From Fasciola hepatica (taxonomy: Eukaryota > Platyhelminthes > Trematoda > Plagiorchiida > Fasciolidae), in NCBI GenBank assembly GCA_948099385.1, contig CANUEZ040000191.1, positions 9,920,001-9,984,000 of the forward strand: a stretch of 64,000 bases of DNA, in the 5' to 3' direction. Positions 1 through 9,739 of this stretch are shown in pieces; position 1 is the stretch's first letter; each line of letters starts with the position of its first letter. Both the position numbers and the translations under genes were made by a program. The notes beneath the pieces are model-generated. The model made no database searches. It was not told the DNA's origin and was given only the letters and a program-made list of their open reading frames with translations.

Positions 1-26
1 GGATGAAACAGCTGTACAGTGAGTGC
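1..26 (+). ncRNA. Partial hammerhead motif cut by the window edge
   Basis: Only the 3' half is present: GGAT, GAAA, the CAGCTGTA stem-III/scissile segment and the CAGTG strand of stem I. The predicted scissile bond is between 16 and 17. Confidence 0.6.
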
Positions 27-408
27 TTCCATGGATTTCAATGCTCAGTTGAGCGTTCAAGCTGCATGATCAATCATATTATACAAATCTAATCTAATAT
101 AATCTAATGTCGTACTACTAATCAATTGCATGCTTAGTGAGGAAGCTGTGTAGGTTTATCATTTGGAAAAGCATTGGTAGTACTTAGGCCCCCAAAAGAG
201 ATGTCATCAATCATAGGAGTCGATCGGTGTGCGCGAAGCCGGTTGTTACCATTCAAATTTGAAGCCAGTTTGGGAAGGGTGCTATATATGATGTAGTGTA
301 GATGTTGAACAAAGCGTTGATATCCATCCCGGATAGCCTTGTGTTGTTGAGTTGTTCGATTCACAATGGTTCAGCGGTTGTTGGAGTCCCCGTGGTTGCT
401 CGGTCGAT

Positions 409-464
409 GTGCACTGCTGATGAGTCGAGTCCGAAAAAGGATGAAACAGCTGTACAGTGAGTGC
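409..464 (+). ncRNA. Type I hammerhead ribozyme-like motif, copy 1
   Basis: Read 5' to 3': stem I strand CACTG, core CTGATGA, stem II region, core GAAA, a two-pair stem III (A-C...G-U closed by AGCT), scissile trinucleotide GTA, and stem I return strand CAGTG, which pairs perfectly with CACTG. This is the order of helices and boxes of a type I (stem I open) hammerhead. Stem II is unusual: between CTGATGA and GAAA lies GTCGAGTCC-loop-GGAT, with GAGTC duplicated. Either the inner GTCC/GGAT or the outer GTC/GAT can pair. The loop here is GAAAAA instead of the usual GAACAA. Predicted cleavage is between 454 and 455. The very short stem III matches animal hammerheads that act best as dimers, which suits a tandem array. 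Activity is inferred, not shown. Confidence 0.75.
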
Positions 465-845
465 TTCCATGGATTTCAATGCTCAGTTGAGCGTTCAAGC
501 TGCATGATCAATCATATTATACAAATCTAATCTAATCTAATCTAATCTCCTACTACTAATCAATTGCATGCATAGTAAGGAAGCTGTGTAGGTTTTTCAT
601 TTGGGAATGCGTTGGTTGTACTTAGGCCCCTACAGAGAATTCATCCATCATAGGAGTCGATCGGTGTGCGCGAAGCTGGTTGTTACCATTGAAATTTGAA
701 GCCAGTTTGGGAAGGGTGCTATATATGATGTAGTGTAGATGTTGAACAAAGCGTTGATAGCCATCCCGGCTAGCCTTGTGTTGTTGAGTTGTTCGATTCA
801 CAATGGTTCAGCGGTTGTTGGAGTCCCCGTGGTTGCTCGGTCGAT

Positions 846-901
846 GTGCACTGCTGATGAGTCGAGTCCGAACAAGGATGAAACAGCTGTACAGTGAGTG
901 C
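846..901 (+). ncRNA. Hammerhead motif, copy 2
   Basis: Core intact; loop GAACAA; scissile bond 891/892. Confidence 0.75.
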
Positions 902-1288
902 TTCCATGGATTTCAATGCTCAGTTGGAAGTTCAAGCTGCATGATCAATCATATTATACAAATCTAATCTAATCTTATATAATCTAATCTCCTACTACTA
1001 ATCAATTGCATGCATAGTAAGGAAGCTGTGTAGGTTTATCATTTGGAAAAGCGTTGTTAGTACTTAGGCCCCCAAAAGAGAATTCATCCATCATAGGAGT
1101 CGATCGGTGTGCGCGAAGCTGGTTGTTACCATTCAAATTTGAAGCCAGTTTGGGAAGGGTGCTATATATGATGTAGTGTAGATGTTGAACAAAGCGTTGA
1201 TAGCCATCCCGGATAGCCTTGTGTTGTTGAGTTGTACGATTCACAATGGTTCACCGGTTGTTGGAGTCCCCGTGGTTGCTCGGTCGAT

Positions 1289-1344
1289 GTGCACTGCTGA
1301 TGAGTCGAGTCCGAACAAGGATGCCACAGCTGTACAGTGAGTGC
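1289..1344 (+). ncRNA. Hammerhead motif, copy 3, core broken
   Basis: CTGATGA and stem I are kept but the GAAA box reads GCCA (1323-1326), which should abolish catalysis. The expected scissile bond would be 1334/1335. Confidence 0.65.
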
Positions 1345-1733
1345 TTCCATGGATTTCAATGTTCAGTTGGGCGTTCATGCTGCATGATCAATCATATTAT
1401 ACAAATCTATTCTAATCTAATCTAATCTAATCTAATCTCCTACTACTAATCAATCGCATGCATAGTAAGGAAGCTGTGTAGGTTTTTCATTTGGGAATGC
1501 GTTGGTTTAACATAGACCAATGAAGATAAGTCATCCAACATAGGAGTCGATCGGTGTGCGCGAAGCTGGTTGTTACCATTCAAATTTGAAATCAGTTTTG
1601 GAAGTTTGCTATATAATTTAGTGTAGATTTTGAACAAAGCGTTGATAGCCATCCCGGATAGCCTTGTGTTGTTGATTTGTTCGATTCACAATGGTTCAGC
1701 GGTTGTTGGAGTCCCCGCGGTTGCTCAGTCGAT

Positions 1734-1789
1734 GTGCACTGCTGATGAGTCGAGTCCGAACAAGGATGAAACAGCTGTACAGTGAGTGT
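1734..1789 (+). ncRNA. Hammerhead motif, copy 4
   Basis: Core intact; scissile bond 1779/1780. The flanking CTTCC block begins TTTCC in this copy. Confidence 0.75.
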
Positions 1790-2174
1790 TTCCATGGATT
1801 TCAATGCTCAGTTGAGCGTTCAAGCTGCATGATCAATCTTATTATACAAATCTATTATAATCTAATCGAATCTAATCTCCTACTACTAATCAATTGCATG
1901 CATAGTAAGGAAGCTGTGTAGGTTTTTCATTTGGGAATGCGTTGGTTGTACTTAGGCCCCTACAAAGAAGTCATCCATCATAGGAGTCGATCGGTGTACG
2001 CGAAGCTGGTTGTTGCCATTGAAATTTAAGCCAGTTTGGGAAGGGTGCCCGATATGATGTAGTGTAGATGTTGAACAAAGCGTTGATAGCCATCCCGGCT
2101 AGCCTTGTGTTGTTGAGTTGTTCGATTCACAATGGTTAACCGGTTGTTGGAATGCCCGTGGTTGCTCGGTCGAT

Positions 2175-2230
2175 GTGCACTGCTGATGAGTCGAGTCCGA
2201 ACAAGGATGAAACAGCTGTACAGTGAGTGC
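2175..2230 (+). ncRNA. Hammerhead motif, copy 5
   Basis: Core intact; scissile bond 2220/2221. Confidence 0.75.
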
Positions 2231-2612
2231 TTCCATGGATTTCAATGCTCAGTTGAGCGTTCAAGCTGCATGATCAATCATATTATACAAATCTAATCTA
2301 ATCTAATCTGAACTCCTACTACAAATCGATTGCATGCATAGTAAGGAAGCTGTGTAGATTTTTCATTTGGGAATGCGTTGGTTGTACTTAGACCCCCAAA
2401 AGAGAAGTCATCCATCATAGGAGTCGATCGGTGTGCGCGAAGCTGGTTGTTACCATTCAAATTTGAAGCCAGTTTGGGAAGGGTGCTATATATGATGTAG
2501 TGTAGATGTTGAACAAAGTGTTGATAGTGATCCCGGATAGCCTTGTGTTGTTGATTTGTTCGATTCACATTGGTTCAGCGGTTGTTGGAGTCCCCGTGGT
2601 TGCTCGTTCGAT

Positions 2613-2668
2613 GTGCACTGCTGATGAGTCGAGTCCAAACAAGGATGAAACAGCTGTACAGTGAGTGC
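2613..2668 (+). ncRNA. Hammerhead motif, copy 6
   Basis: Core intact; stem II loop is AAACAA; scissile bond 2658/2659. Confidence 0.75.
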
Positions 2669-3054
2669 TTCCATGGATTTCAATGCTCAGTTGGGCGCTC
2701 AAGCTGCATGATAAATCATATTATACAAATCTACTCTGATCTAATCGAATCTAATCTCCTACTACTAATCAATTGCATGCAAAGGAAGCAAGCTGTGTAG
2801 AGTTTTCATTTTGGAATGCGTTGATTGTACTTAGGCCCCTACAGAAATGTCATCCATCATAGGCGTCGATCGGTGTGCGCAAATCTGGTTGCTACCATTC
2901 AAATTTGAAGCCAGTTTGGGGAGTGTGCTATATATGATGTAGTGTAGATGTTGAACAAAGCGTTGATAGCCATCCCGGATAGCCTTGTGTTGTTGAGTTG
3001 TTCGATTCACAATGGTTCAGTGGTTGTTGGAGTCCCCGTGGTTGCTCGGTCGAT

Positions 3055-3110
3055 GTGCACTGCTGATAAGTCGAGTCCGAACAAGGATGAAACAGCTTTA
3101 CAATGAGTGC
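3055..3110 (+). ncRNA. Hammerhead motif, copy 7, core broken
   Basis: The first box reads CTGATAA, stem III has lost its G (CAGCTTTA), and the stem I return strand is CAATG, which mismatches CACTG. Three separate lesions make this copy almost certainly inactive. Confidence 0.65.
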
Positions 3111-3490
3111 TTACATGTGTTTCAATGCTCAGTTGAGCGTTCAAGCTGCATGATCAATCATATTATACAAATCTAATCTAATCTAATCTAATCTCGTACT
3201 ACTAATCAATTGCATGCATAGAAAGGAAGCTGTGTAGGTTTTTCATTTGGGAATGCGTTGGTTGTACTTAGGCCCCTACAGAGAATTCATCCATCATAGG
3301 AGTCGATCGGTGTGCGCGAAGCTGGTTGTTACCATTGAAATTTAAGCCAGTTTGGGAAGGGTGCTATATATGATGTAGTGTAGATGTTGAACAAAGCGTT
3401 GATAGCCATCCCGGATAGCTTTGTGTTGTTGATTTGTTCGATTCACAATGGTTCAGCGGTTGTTGGAGTCCCCGTGGTTGCTCGGTCGAT

Positions 3491-3546
3491 GTGCGCTGCT
3501 GATGAGTCGAGTCCGAACAAGGATGAAACAGCTGTACAGTGAGTGC
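3491..3546 (+). ncRNA. Hammerhead motif, copy 8
   Basis: Core intact; the stem I strand is CGCTG, which still pairs with CAGTG through a G-U wobble; scissile bond 3536/3537. Confidence 0.75.
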
Positions 3547-3924
3547 TTCCATGGATTTCAATGCTCACTTGAGCGTTGAGATGCATGATCATTGATATTA
3601 AAGAAATCTATTCTAATCTAATCTAATCGCGTACTACTAATCAATTGTAGGCATAGTAAGGAAGCTGTGTAGGTTTTTCATTTGGGAATGCGTTGGTTTA
3701 ACATAGACCAATGAAGATAAGACATCCAACATAGGAGTCGATCGGTGTGCGCGAAGCTGGTTGTTACCATTCAAATTTGAAGCCAGTTTTGGAAGTTTGC
3801 TATATAATTTAGTGTAGATTATGAACAAAGCGTTGATAGCTATCCCGGATAGCCTTGTGTTGTTGAGTTGTTCGATTCACAATGGTTCACCGGTTGTTGG
3901 AGTCCCCGCGGTTGCTCGGTCGAT

Positions 3925-3980
3925 GTGCACTGCTGATGAGTCGAGTCCGAACAAGGATGAAACAGCTGTACAGTGAGTGC
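3925..3980 (+). ncRNA. Hammerhead motif, copy 9
   Basis: Core intact; scissile bond 3970/3971. Confidence 0.75.
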
Positions 3981-4366
3981 TTCCATGGATTTCAATGCTC
4001 AGTTGAGCGTTCAAGCTGCATGATCAATCATATTATACAAATCTATTATAATCTAATCGAATCTAATCTCCTACTACAAATCAATTGCATGCATAGTAAG
4101 GAAGCTGTGTAGGTTTTGCATTTGGGAATGCGTTGGTTGTACTTAGGCCCTCAAAAGAGAAGTCATCCATCATAGGAGTCGATCGGTGTGCGCGAAGCTG
4201 GTTGTTACCATTGAAATTTAAGCCAGATTGGGAAGGGTGCTATATATGATGTAGTGTAGATTTTGAAGAAAGCGTTGATATCCATCCCGGATAGCCTTGT
4301 GTTGTTGAGTTGTTTGATTCACAATGGTTCACCGGTTGTTGGAGTCCCCGTGGTTGCTCGGTCGAT

Positions 4367-4422
4367 GTGCACTGCTGATGAGTCGAGTCCGAACAAGGAT
4401 GAAACAGCTTTACAATGAGTGC
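4367..4422 (+). ncRNA. Hammerhead motif, copy 10, damaged
   Basis: CTGATGA and GAAA are kept, but CAGCTTTA loses the stem III C-G pair and CAATG weakens stem I. It shares these two lesions with copy 7, so they spread with the trimer duplication or arose in a common ancestor. Confidence 0.65.
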
Positions 4423-4803
4423 TTACATGGGTTTCAATGCTCAGTTGAGCGTTCAAGCTGCATGATCAATCATATTATACAAATCTAATCCAATCTAATC
4501 TAATCTCCTACTATTAATCAATCGCATGCATAGTAAGGAAGCTGTGTAGGTTTTTCATTTGGGAATGCGTTGGTTGTACTTAGGCCCCTACAGAGAATTC
4601 ATCCATCATAGGAGTCGATCGGTGTGCGCGAAGCTGGTTGTTACCATTGAAATTTGAAGCCAGTTTGGGAAGGGTGCTATATATGATGTAGTGTAGATGT
4701 TGAACAAAGCGTTGATAGCCATCCCGGATAGCTTTGTGTTGTTGATTTGTTCGATTCACAATGGTTCAGCGGTTGTTGGAGTCCCCGTGGTTGCTCGGTC
4801 GAT

Positions 4804-4859
4804 GTGCGCTGCTGATGAGTCGAGTCCGAACAAGGATGAAACAGCTGTACAGTGAGTGC
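4804..4859 (+). ncRNA. Hammerhead motif, copy 11
   Basis: Core intact with the same G-U wobble stem I (CGCTG) as copy 8, one 1,313-bp period upstream; scissile bond 4849/4850. Confidence 0.75.
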
Positions 4860-5237
4860 TTCCATGGATTTCAATGCTCACTTGAGCGTTGAGATGCATG
4901 ATCATTGATATTAAAGAAATCTAATCTAATCTAATCTAATCGCGTACTACTAATCAATTGTAGGCATAGTAAGGAAGCTGTGTAGGTTTTTCATTTGGGA
5001 ATGCGTTGGTTTAACATAGACCAATGAAGATAAGTCATCCAACATAGGAGTCGATCGGTGTGCGCGAAGCTGGTTGTTACCATTGAAATTTGAAGCCAGT
5101 TTTGGAATTTTGCTATATAATTTAGTGAAGATTATGAACAAAGCGTTGATAGCTATCCCGGATAGCCTTGTGTTGTTGAGTTGTTCGATTCACAATGGTT
5201 CACCGGTTGTTGGAGTCCCCGCGGTTGCTCGGTCGAT

Positions 5238-5293
5238 GTGCACTGCTGATGAGTCGAGTCCGAACAAGGATGAAACAGCTGTACAGTGAGTGC
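5238..5293 (+). ncRNA. Hammerhead motif, copy 12
   Basis: Core intact; scissile bond 5283/5284. Confidence 0.75.
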
Positions 5294-5679
5294 TTCCATG
5301 GATTTCAATGCTCAGTTGAGCGTTCAAGCTGCATGATCAATCATATTATACAAATCTATTATAATCTAATCGAATCTAATCTCCTACTACAAATCAATTG
5401 CATGCATAGTAAGGAAGCTGTGTAGGTTTTTCATTTGGGAATGCGTTGGTTGTACTTAGGCCCTCAAAAGAGAAGTCATCCATCATAGGAGTCGATCGGT
5501 GTGCGCGAAGCTGGTTGTTACCATTGAAATTTAAGCCAGTTTGGGAAGGGTGCTATATATGATGTAGTGTAGATGTTGAAGAAAGCGTTGATATCCATCC
5601 CGGATAGCCTTGTGTTGTTGAGTTGTACGATTCACAATGGTTCACCGGTTGTTGGAGTCCCCGTGGTTGCTCGGTCGAT

Positions 5680-5735
5680 GTGCACTGCTGATGAGTCGAG
5701 TCCGAACAAGGATGAAACAGCTGTACAGTGAGTGC
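5680..5735 (+). ncRNA. Hammerhead motif, copy 13
   Basis: Core intact; scissile bond 5725/5726. Confidence 0.75.
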
Positions 5736-6116
5736 TTCCATGGATTTCAATGCTCAGTTGAGCGTTCAAGCTGCATGATCAATCATATTATACAAATCTA
5801 ATCTAATCTAATCTAATCTCCTACTACTAATCAATCGCATGCATAGTAAAGAAGCTGTGTGAGTTTTTCATTTGGTAATGCGTTGGTTTCATTTAGGACC
5901 CTACAGAGAAGTCATCAATCATGGGAGTCGATCGGTGTGCGCGAAGCTGGTTGGTACCATTGAAATTTGAAGCCAGTTTGGGAAGGGTGCTATATATGAT
6001 GTAGTGTAGATGTTGAACAAAGCGTTGATAGCCATCCCGGATAGCCTTGTGTTGTTGAGTTGTTCGATTCACAATGGTTCACCGGTTGTTGGAGTCCCCG
6101 TGGTTGCTCGGTCGAT

Positions 6117-6172
6117 GTGCACTGCTGATGAGTCGAGTCCAAACAAGGATGAAACAGCTGTACAGTGAGTGT
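6117..6172 (+). ncRNA. Hammerhead motif, copy 14
   Basis: Core intact; loop AAACAA as in copy 6; scissile bond 6162/6163. Confidence 0.75.
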
Positions 6173-6557
6173 TTCCATGGATTTCCATGCTCAGTTGCAA
6201 GTTCAAGCTGCATGATCAATCATATTATAAAAATCTAATCTGATCTAATCGAATCTAATCTCCTACTACTAATCAATTGCATGCGTAGTAAGCAAGCTGT
6301 GTAGATTTTTCATTTTGGAATGCGTTGATTGTACTTAGGCCCCTACAGAAATGTCATCCATCATAGACGTCGATCGGTGTGCGCGAAGCTGGTTGTTACC
6401 ATTGAAATTTAAGCCAGTTTGGGAAGGGTGCTATATATGATGTAGTGTAGATGTTGAACAAAGCGTTGATAGTGATCCCGGATAGCCTTGTTTTGTTGAG
6501 TTGTTTGATTCACAATGGTTCAGCGGTTGTTGGAGTCCCCGTGGTTGCTCGGTCGAT

Positions 6558-6613
6558 GTGCACTGCTGATGAGTCGAGTCCGAACAAGGATGAAACAGCT
6601 GTACAGTGAGTGC
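6558..6613 (+). ncRNA. Hammerhead motif, copy 15
   Basis: Core intact; scissile bond 6603/6604. Confidence 0.75.
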
Positions 6614-7000
6614 TTCCATGGATTTCAATGCTCAGTTGAGCGTTCAAGCTGCACGATCAATCGTGTTATACAAATCTATTCCAATCTAATCTAATGTAAT
6701 CTCCTACTACTAATCAATTGCGTGCATAGTAAGGAAGCTGTGTAGGTTTTTCATTTGGGAATGCGTTGGTTGTACTTAGGCCCCCAAAAGATAAGTCATC
6801 CATCATAGGACTCGATCGGTGTGCGCGAAGCTGGTTGTTACCATTGAAATTTGAAGCCAGTTTGGGAAGGGTGCTATATATGATGTAGATTAGATGTTGA
6901 ACAAAGCGTTGATAGCGATCCCGGATAGCCTTGTGTTGTTAAGTTGTTCGATTCACAATGGTTCACCGGTTGTTGGAGTCCCCGTGGTTGCTCGGTCGAT

Positions 7001-7056
7001 GTGCACTGCTGATGAGTCGAGTCCGAACAAGGATGAAACAGCTGTACAGTGAGTGC
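7001..7056 (+). ncRNA. Hammerhead motif, copy 16
   Basis: Core intact; scissile bond 7046/7047. Confidence 0.75.
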
Positions 7057-7442
7057 TTCCATGGATTTCAATGCTCAGTTGAGCGTTCAAGCTGCATGAT
7101 CAATCATATTATACAAATCTATTATAATCTAATCTAATCTAATCTCCTACTACAAATCAATTGCATGCATAGTAAGGAAGCTGTGTAGGTTTTTCATTTG
7201 GGAATGCGTTGGTTGTACTTAGGCCCCCAAAAGAGAAGTGATCCATCATAGGAGTCGATCGGTGTGCGCGAAGCTGGTTGTTACCATTGAAATTTAAGCC
7301 AGTTTGGGAAGGGTGCTATATATGATGTAGTGTAGACGTTGAACAAAGCGTTGATAGCCATCCCGGATAGCCTTGTGTTGTTGATTTGTTCGATTCACAA
7401 TGGTTCACCGGTTGTTGGAATGCCCGTGGTTGCTCGGTCGAT

Positions 7443-7498
7443 GTGCACTGCTGATGAGTGGAGTCCGAACAAGGATGAAACAGCTGTACAGTGAGTGC
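7443..7498 (+). ncRNA. Hammerhead motif, copy 17, stem II variant
   Basis: GTCGAGTCC is replaced by GTGGAGTCC, so the outer GTC/GAT pairing is lost while the inner GTCC/GGAT hairpin stays; scissile bond 7488/7489. Confidence 0.7.
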
Positions 7499-7889
7499 TT
7501 CCATGGATTTCAATGCTCAGTTGAGCGTTCAAGCTGCATGATCAATCATATTATACAAATCTAATCTAATCTAATCTAATCTAATCTAATTACCTACTAC
7601 TAATCAATTGCATGCATAGTAAGGAAGCTGTGTAGGTTTTTCATTTGGGAATGCGTTGGTTGTACTTAGGCCCCCAAAAGAGAAGTGATCCATCATAGGA
7701 GTCGATCGGTGTGCGCGAAGCTGGTTGTTACCATTGAAATTTAAGCCAGTTTGGGAAGGGTGCTATATATGATGCAGTGTAGACGTTGAACAAAGCGTTG
7801 ATAGCCATCCCGGATAGCCTTGTGTTGTTGATTTGTTCGATTCACAATGGTTCACCGGTTGTTGGAATGCCCGTGGTTGCTCGGTCGAT

Positions 7890-7945
7890 GTGCACTGCTG
7901 ATGAGTGGAGTCCGAACAAGGATGAAACAGCTGTACAGTGAGTGC
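7890..7945 (+). ncRNA. Hammerhead motif, copy 18, stem II variant
   Basis: Same GTGGAGTCC variant as copies 17 and 19; scissile bond 7935/7936. Confidence 0.7.
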
Positions 7946-8331
7946 TTCCATGGATTTCAATGCTCAGTTGAGCGTTCAAGCTGCATGATCAATCATATTA
8001 TACAAATCTATTATAATCTAATCTAATCTAATCTCCTACTACAAATCAATTGCATGCATAGTAAGGAAGCTGTGTAGGTTTTTCATTTGGGAATGCGTTG
8101 GTTGTACTTAGGCCCCCAAAAGAGAAGTGATCCATCATAGGAGTCGATCGGTGTGCGCGAAGCTGGTTGTTACCATTGAAATTTAAGCCAGTTTGGGAAG
8201 GGTGCTATATATGATGTAGTGTAGACGTTGAACAAAGCGTTGATAGCCATCCCGGATAGCCTTGTGTTGTTGATTTGTTCGATTCACAATGGTTCACCGG
8301 TTGTTGGAATGCCCGTGGTTGCTCGGTCGAT

Positions 8332-8387
8332 GTGCACTGCTGATGAGTGGAGTCCGAACAAGGATGAAACAGCTGTACAGTGAGTGC
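8332..8387 (+). ncRNA. Hammerhead motif, copy 19, stem II variant
   Basis: Same GTGGAGTCC variant; scissile bond 8377/8378. Confidence 0.7.
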
Positions 8388-8778
8388 TTCCATGGATTTC
8401 AATGCTCAGTTGAGCGTTCAAGCTGCATGATCAATCATATTATACAAATCTAATCTAATCTAATCTAATCTAATCTAATTACCTACTACTAATCAATTGC
8501 ATGCATAGTAAGCAAGCTGTGTAGATTTTTCATTTGGGAATGCGTTGATTGTACTTAGGCCCCTACAGAAATGTCATCCATCATAGGCGTCGATCGGTGT
8601 GCGCAAATCTGGTTGTTACCATTCAAATTTGAAGCCAGATTGGGAAGGGTGCTATATATGATGTAGTGTAGATGTTGAACAAAGCGTTGATAGCCATCCC
8701 GGATAGCCTTGTGTTGTTGAGTTGTTTGATTCACAATGGTTCAGCGGTTGTTGGAGTCCCCGTGGTTGCTCGGTCGAT

Positions 8779-8834
8779 GTGCACTGCTGATGAGTCGAGT
8801 CCGAACAAGGATGAAACTGCTGTACAGTGAGTGC
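8779..8834 (+). ncRNA. Hammerhead motif, copy 20
   Basis: Core intact; the stem III loop is TGCT in place of AGCT; scissile bond 8824/8825. Confidence 0.72.
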
Positions 8835-9161
8835 TTCCATGGATTTCAATGCTCAGTTGAGCGTTCAAGCTACATGATCAATCATATTATACAAATCTAA
8901 TCTAATGTAATCTAATTACCTACTACTAATCAAGTGCATGCATAGAAAGTAAGCTCTGTATGGTTTTCATTTGGGAATGCGTTGGTTGTACTAAGCCCCA
9001 AATGGGAAGTCATCCATCATAGGAGTCGATCGGTGTGCGCGAAGCTGGTTGTTACCATTCAAATTTGAAGCTATTTCGATAAATGTGCTATACGATATAA
9101 TTTATTTGTTGAACAAAACGTTGATAGCCATATCGGATAGCCTTGTGTTGTTGAGTTGTTC

Positions 9162-9170
9162 GATTCACAA
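9162..9170 (+). promoter_or_regulatory. B-box-like element, typical of each satellite monomer
   Basis: GTTCGATTC agrees with the RNA polymerase III B-box core (GGTTCGANNCC) and recurs in most monomers 50-60 bp before the hammerhead (for example near 355-363 and 9162-9170). About 38 bp upstream is TAGCCATCCCGG, only a weak A-box match. Sm-alpha-type hammerhead SINEs have an internal pol III promoter, so the same is plausible here but unproven. Confidence 0.3.
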
Positions 9171-9212
9171 TGGTTCATCGGTTGTTGGAGTCCCCGTGGT
9201 TGCTCGGTCGAT

Positions 9213-9268
9213 GTGCACTGCTGATGAGTCGAGTCCGAACAAGGATGAAACAGCTGTACAGTGAGTGC
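9213..9268 (+). ncRNA. Hammerhead motif, copy 21
   Basis: Core intact; lies in the first of the two matching edge monomers; scissile bond 9258/9259. Confidence 0.75.
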
Positions 9269-9646
9269 TTCCATGGATTTCAATGCTCAGTTGAGCGTTC
9301 AAGCTACATGATCAATCATATTATACAAATCTAATCTAATGTAATCTAATTACCTACTACTAATCAAGTGCATGCATAGAAAGTAAGCTCTGTATGGTTT
9401 TCATTTGGGAATGCGTTGGTTGTACTAAGCCCCAAATGGGAAGTCATCCATCATAGGAGTCGATCGGTGTGCGCGAAGCTGGTTGTTACCATTCAAATTT
9501 GAAGCTATTTCGATAAATGTGCTATACGATATAATTTATTTGTTGAACAAAACGTTGATAGCCATATCGGATAGCCTTGTGTTGTTGAGTTGTTCGATTC
9601 ACAATGGTTCATCGGTTGTTGGAGTCCCCGTGGTTGCTCGGTCGAT

Positions 9647-9702
9647 GTGCACTGCTGATGAGTCGAGTCCGAACAAGGATGAAACAGCTGTACAGTGAGT
9701 GC
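9647..9702 (+). ncRNA. Hammerhead motif, copy 22 (last of array)
   Basis: Core intact; scissile bond 9692/9693. The array stops about 36 bp downstream. Confidence 0.75.
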
Positions 9703-9739
9703 TTCCATGGATTTCGATGCTCATTTGCGTGCTTAGGGA

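Larger units (their letters stand above)
8825..9692 (+). repeat. Two matching 434-bp monomers at the array edge
   Basis: The monomers 8825-9258 and 9259-9692 read the same by eye over their whole length. They share private differences from the rest of the array (GCTATTTCGATAAATG block, AAGTAAGCTCTGTATGG block, CCAAATGGG). The edge type is therefore the most divergent in the array, yet the two copies look freshly duplicated. Confidence 0.85.
1..9729 (+). repeat. Tandem satellite array of about 440-bp monomers with hammerhead motifs
   Basis: About 22 head-to-tail monomers, cut at the left window edge. Measured between successive hammerhead scissile sites the monomers are 434-447 bp long. Each holds, in order after the scissile site: a conserved block with CTTCCATGGATTTC, a variable (ATCTA)n tract, a block with GGAGTCGATCGGTGTGCGCG, a TATATATGATG block (altered in some monomers), a B-box-like GTTCGATTC, and then the next hammerhead. 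Length changes lie mainly in the pentamer tract and in small indels. Higher-order structure is visible (see findings). The right edge is at about 9,729, some 36 bp past the last scissile site, where the next sequence is a LINE relic. The monomer resembles in general design the hammerhead-bearing Sm-alpha SINE/satellite of schistosomes and the tandem retrozymes of animals. That relationship is inferred from design, not from an alignment. Confidence 0.95.

Noticed and set aside
1691..5425. Plus-strand frames of 71-76 codons in several monomers
   Set aside because: Present only where chance indels leave the frame open; absent from most monomers.
282..9708. Recurrent minus-strand frame of about 65 codons starting MKSMEALTVQ in almost every satellite monomer
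   Set aside because: It is repeated because the DNA is repeated; it runs antisense through the hammerhead and variants show no codon-position bias. Treated as noncoding.
1..9729. CRISPR-like array
   Set aside because: The unit is about 440 bp with no short repeat/unique spacer pattern; it is a eukaryotic satellite.
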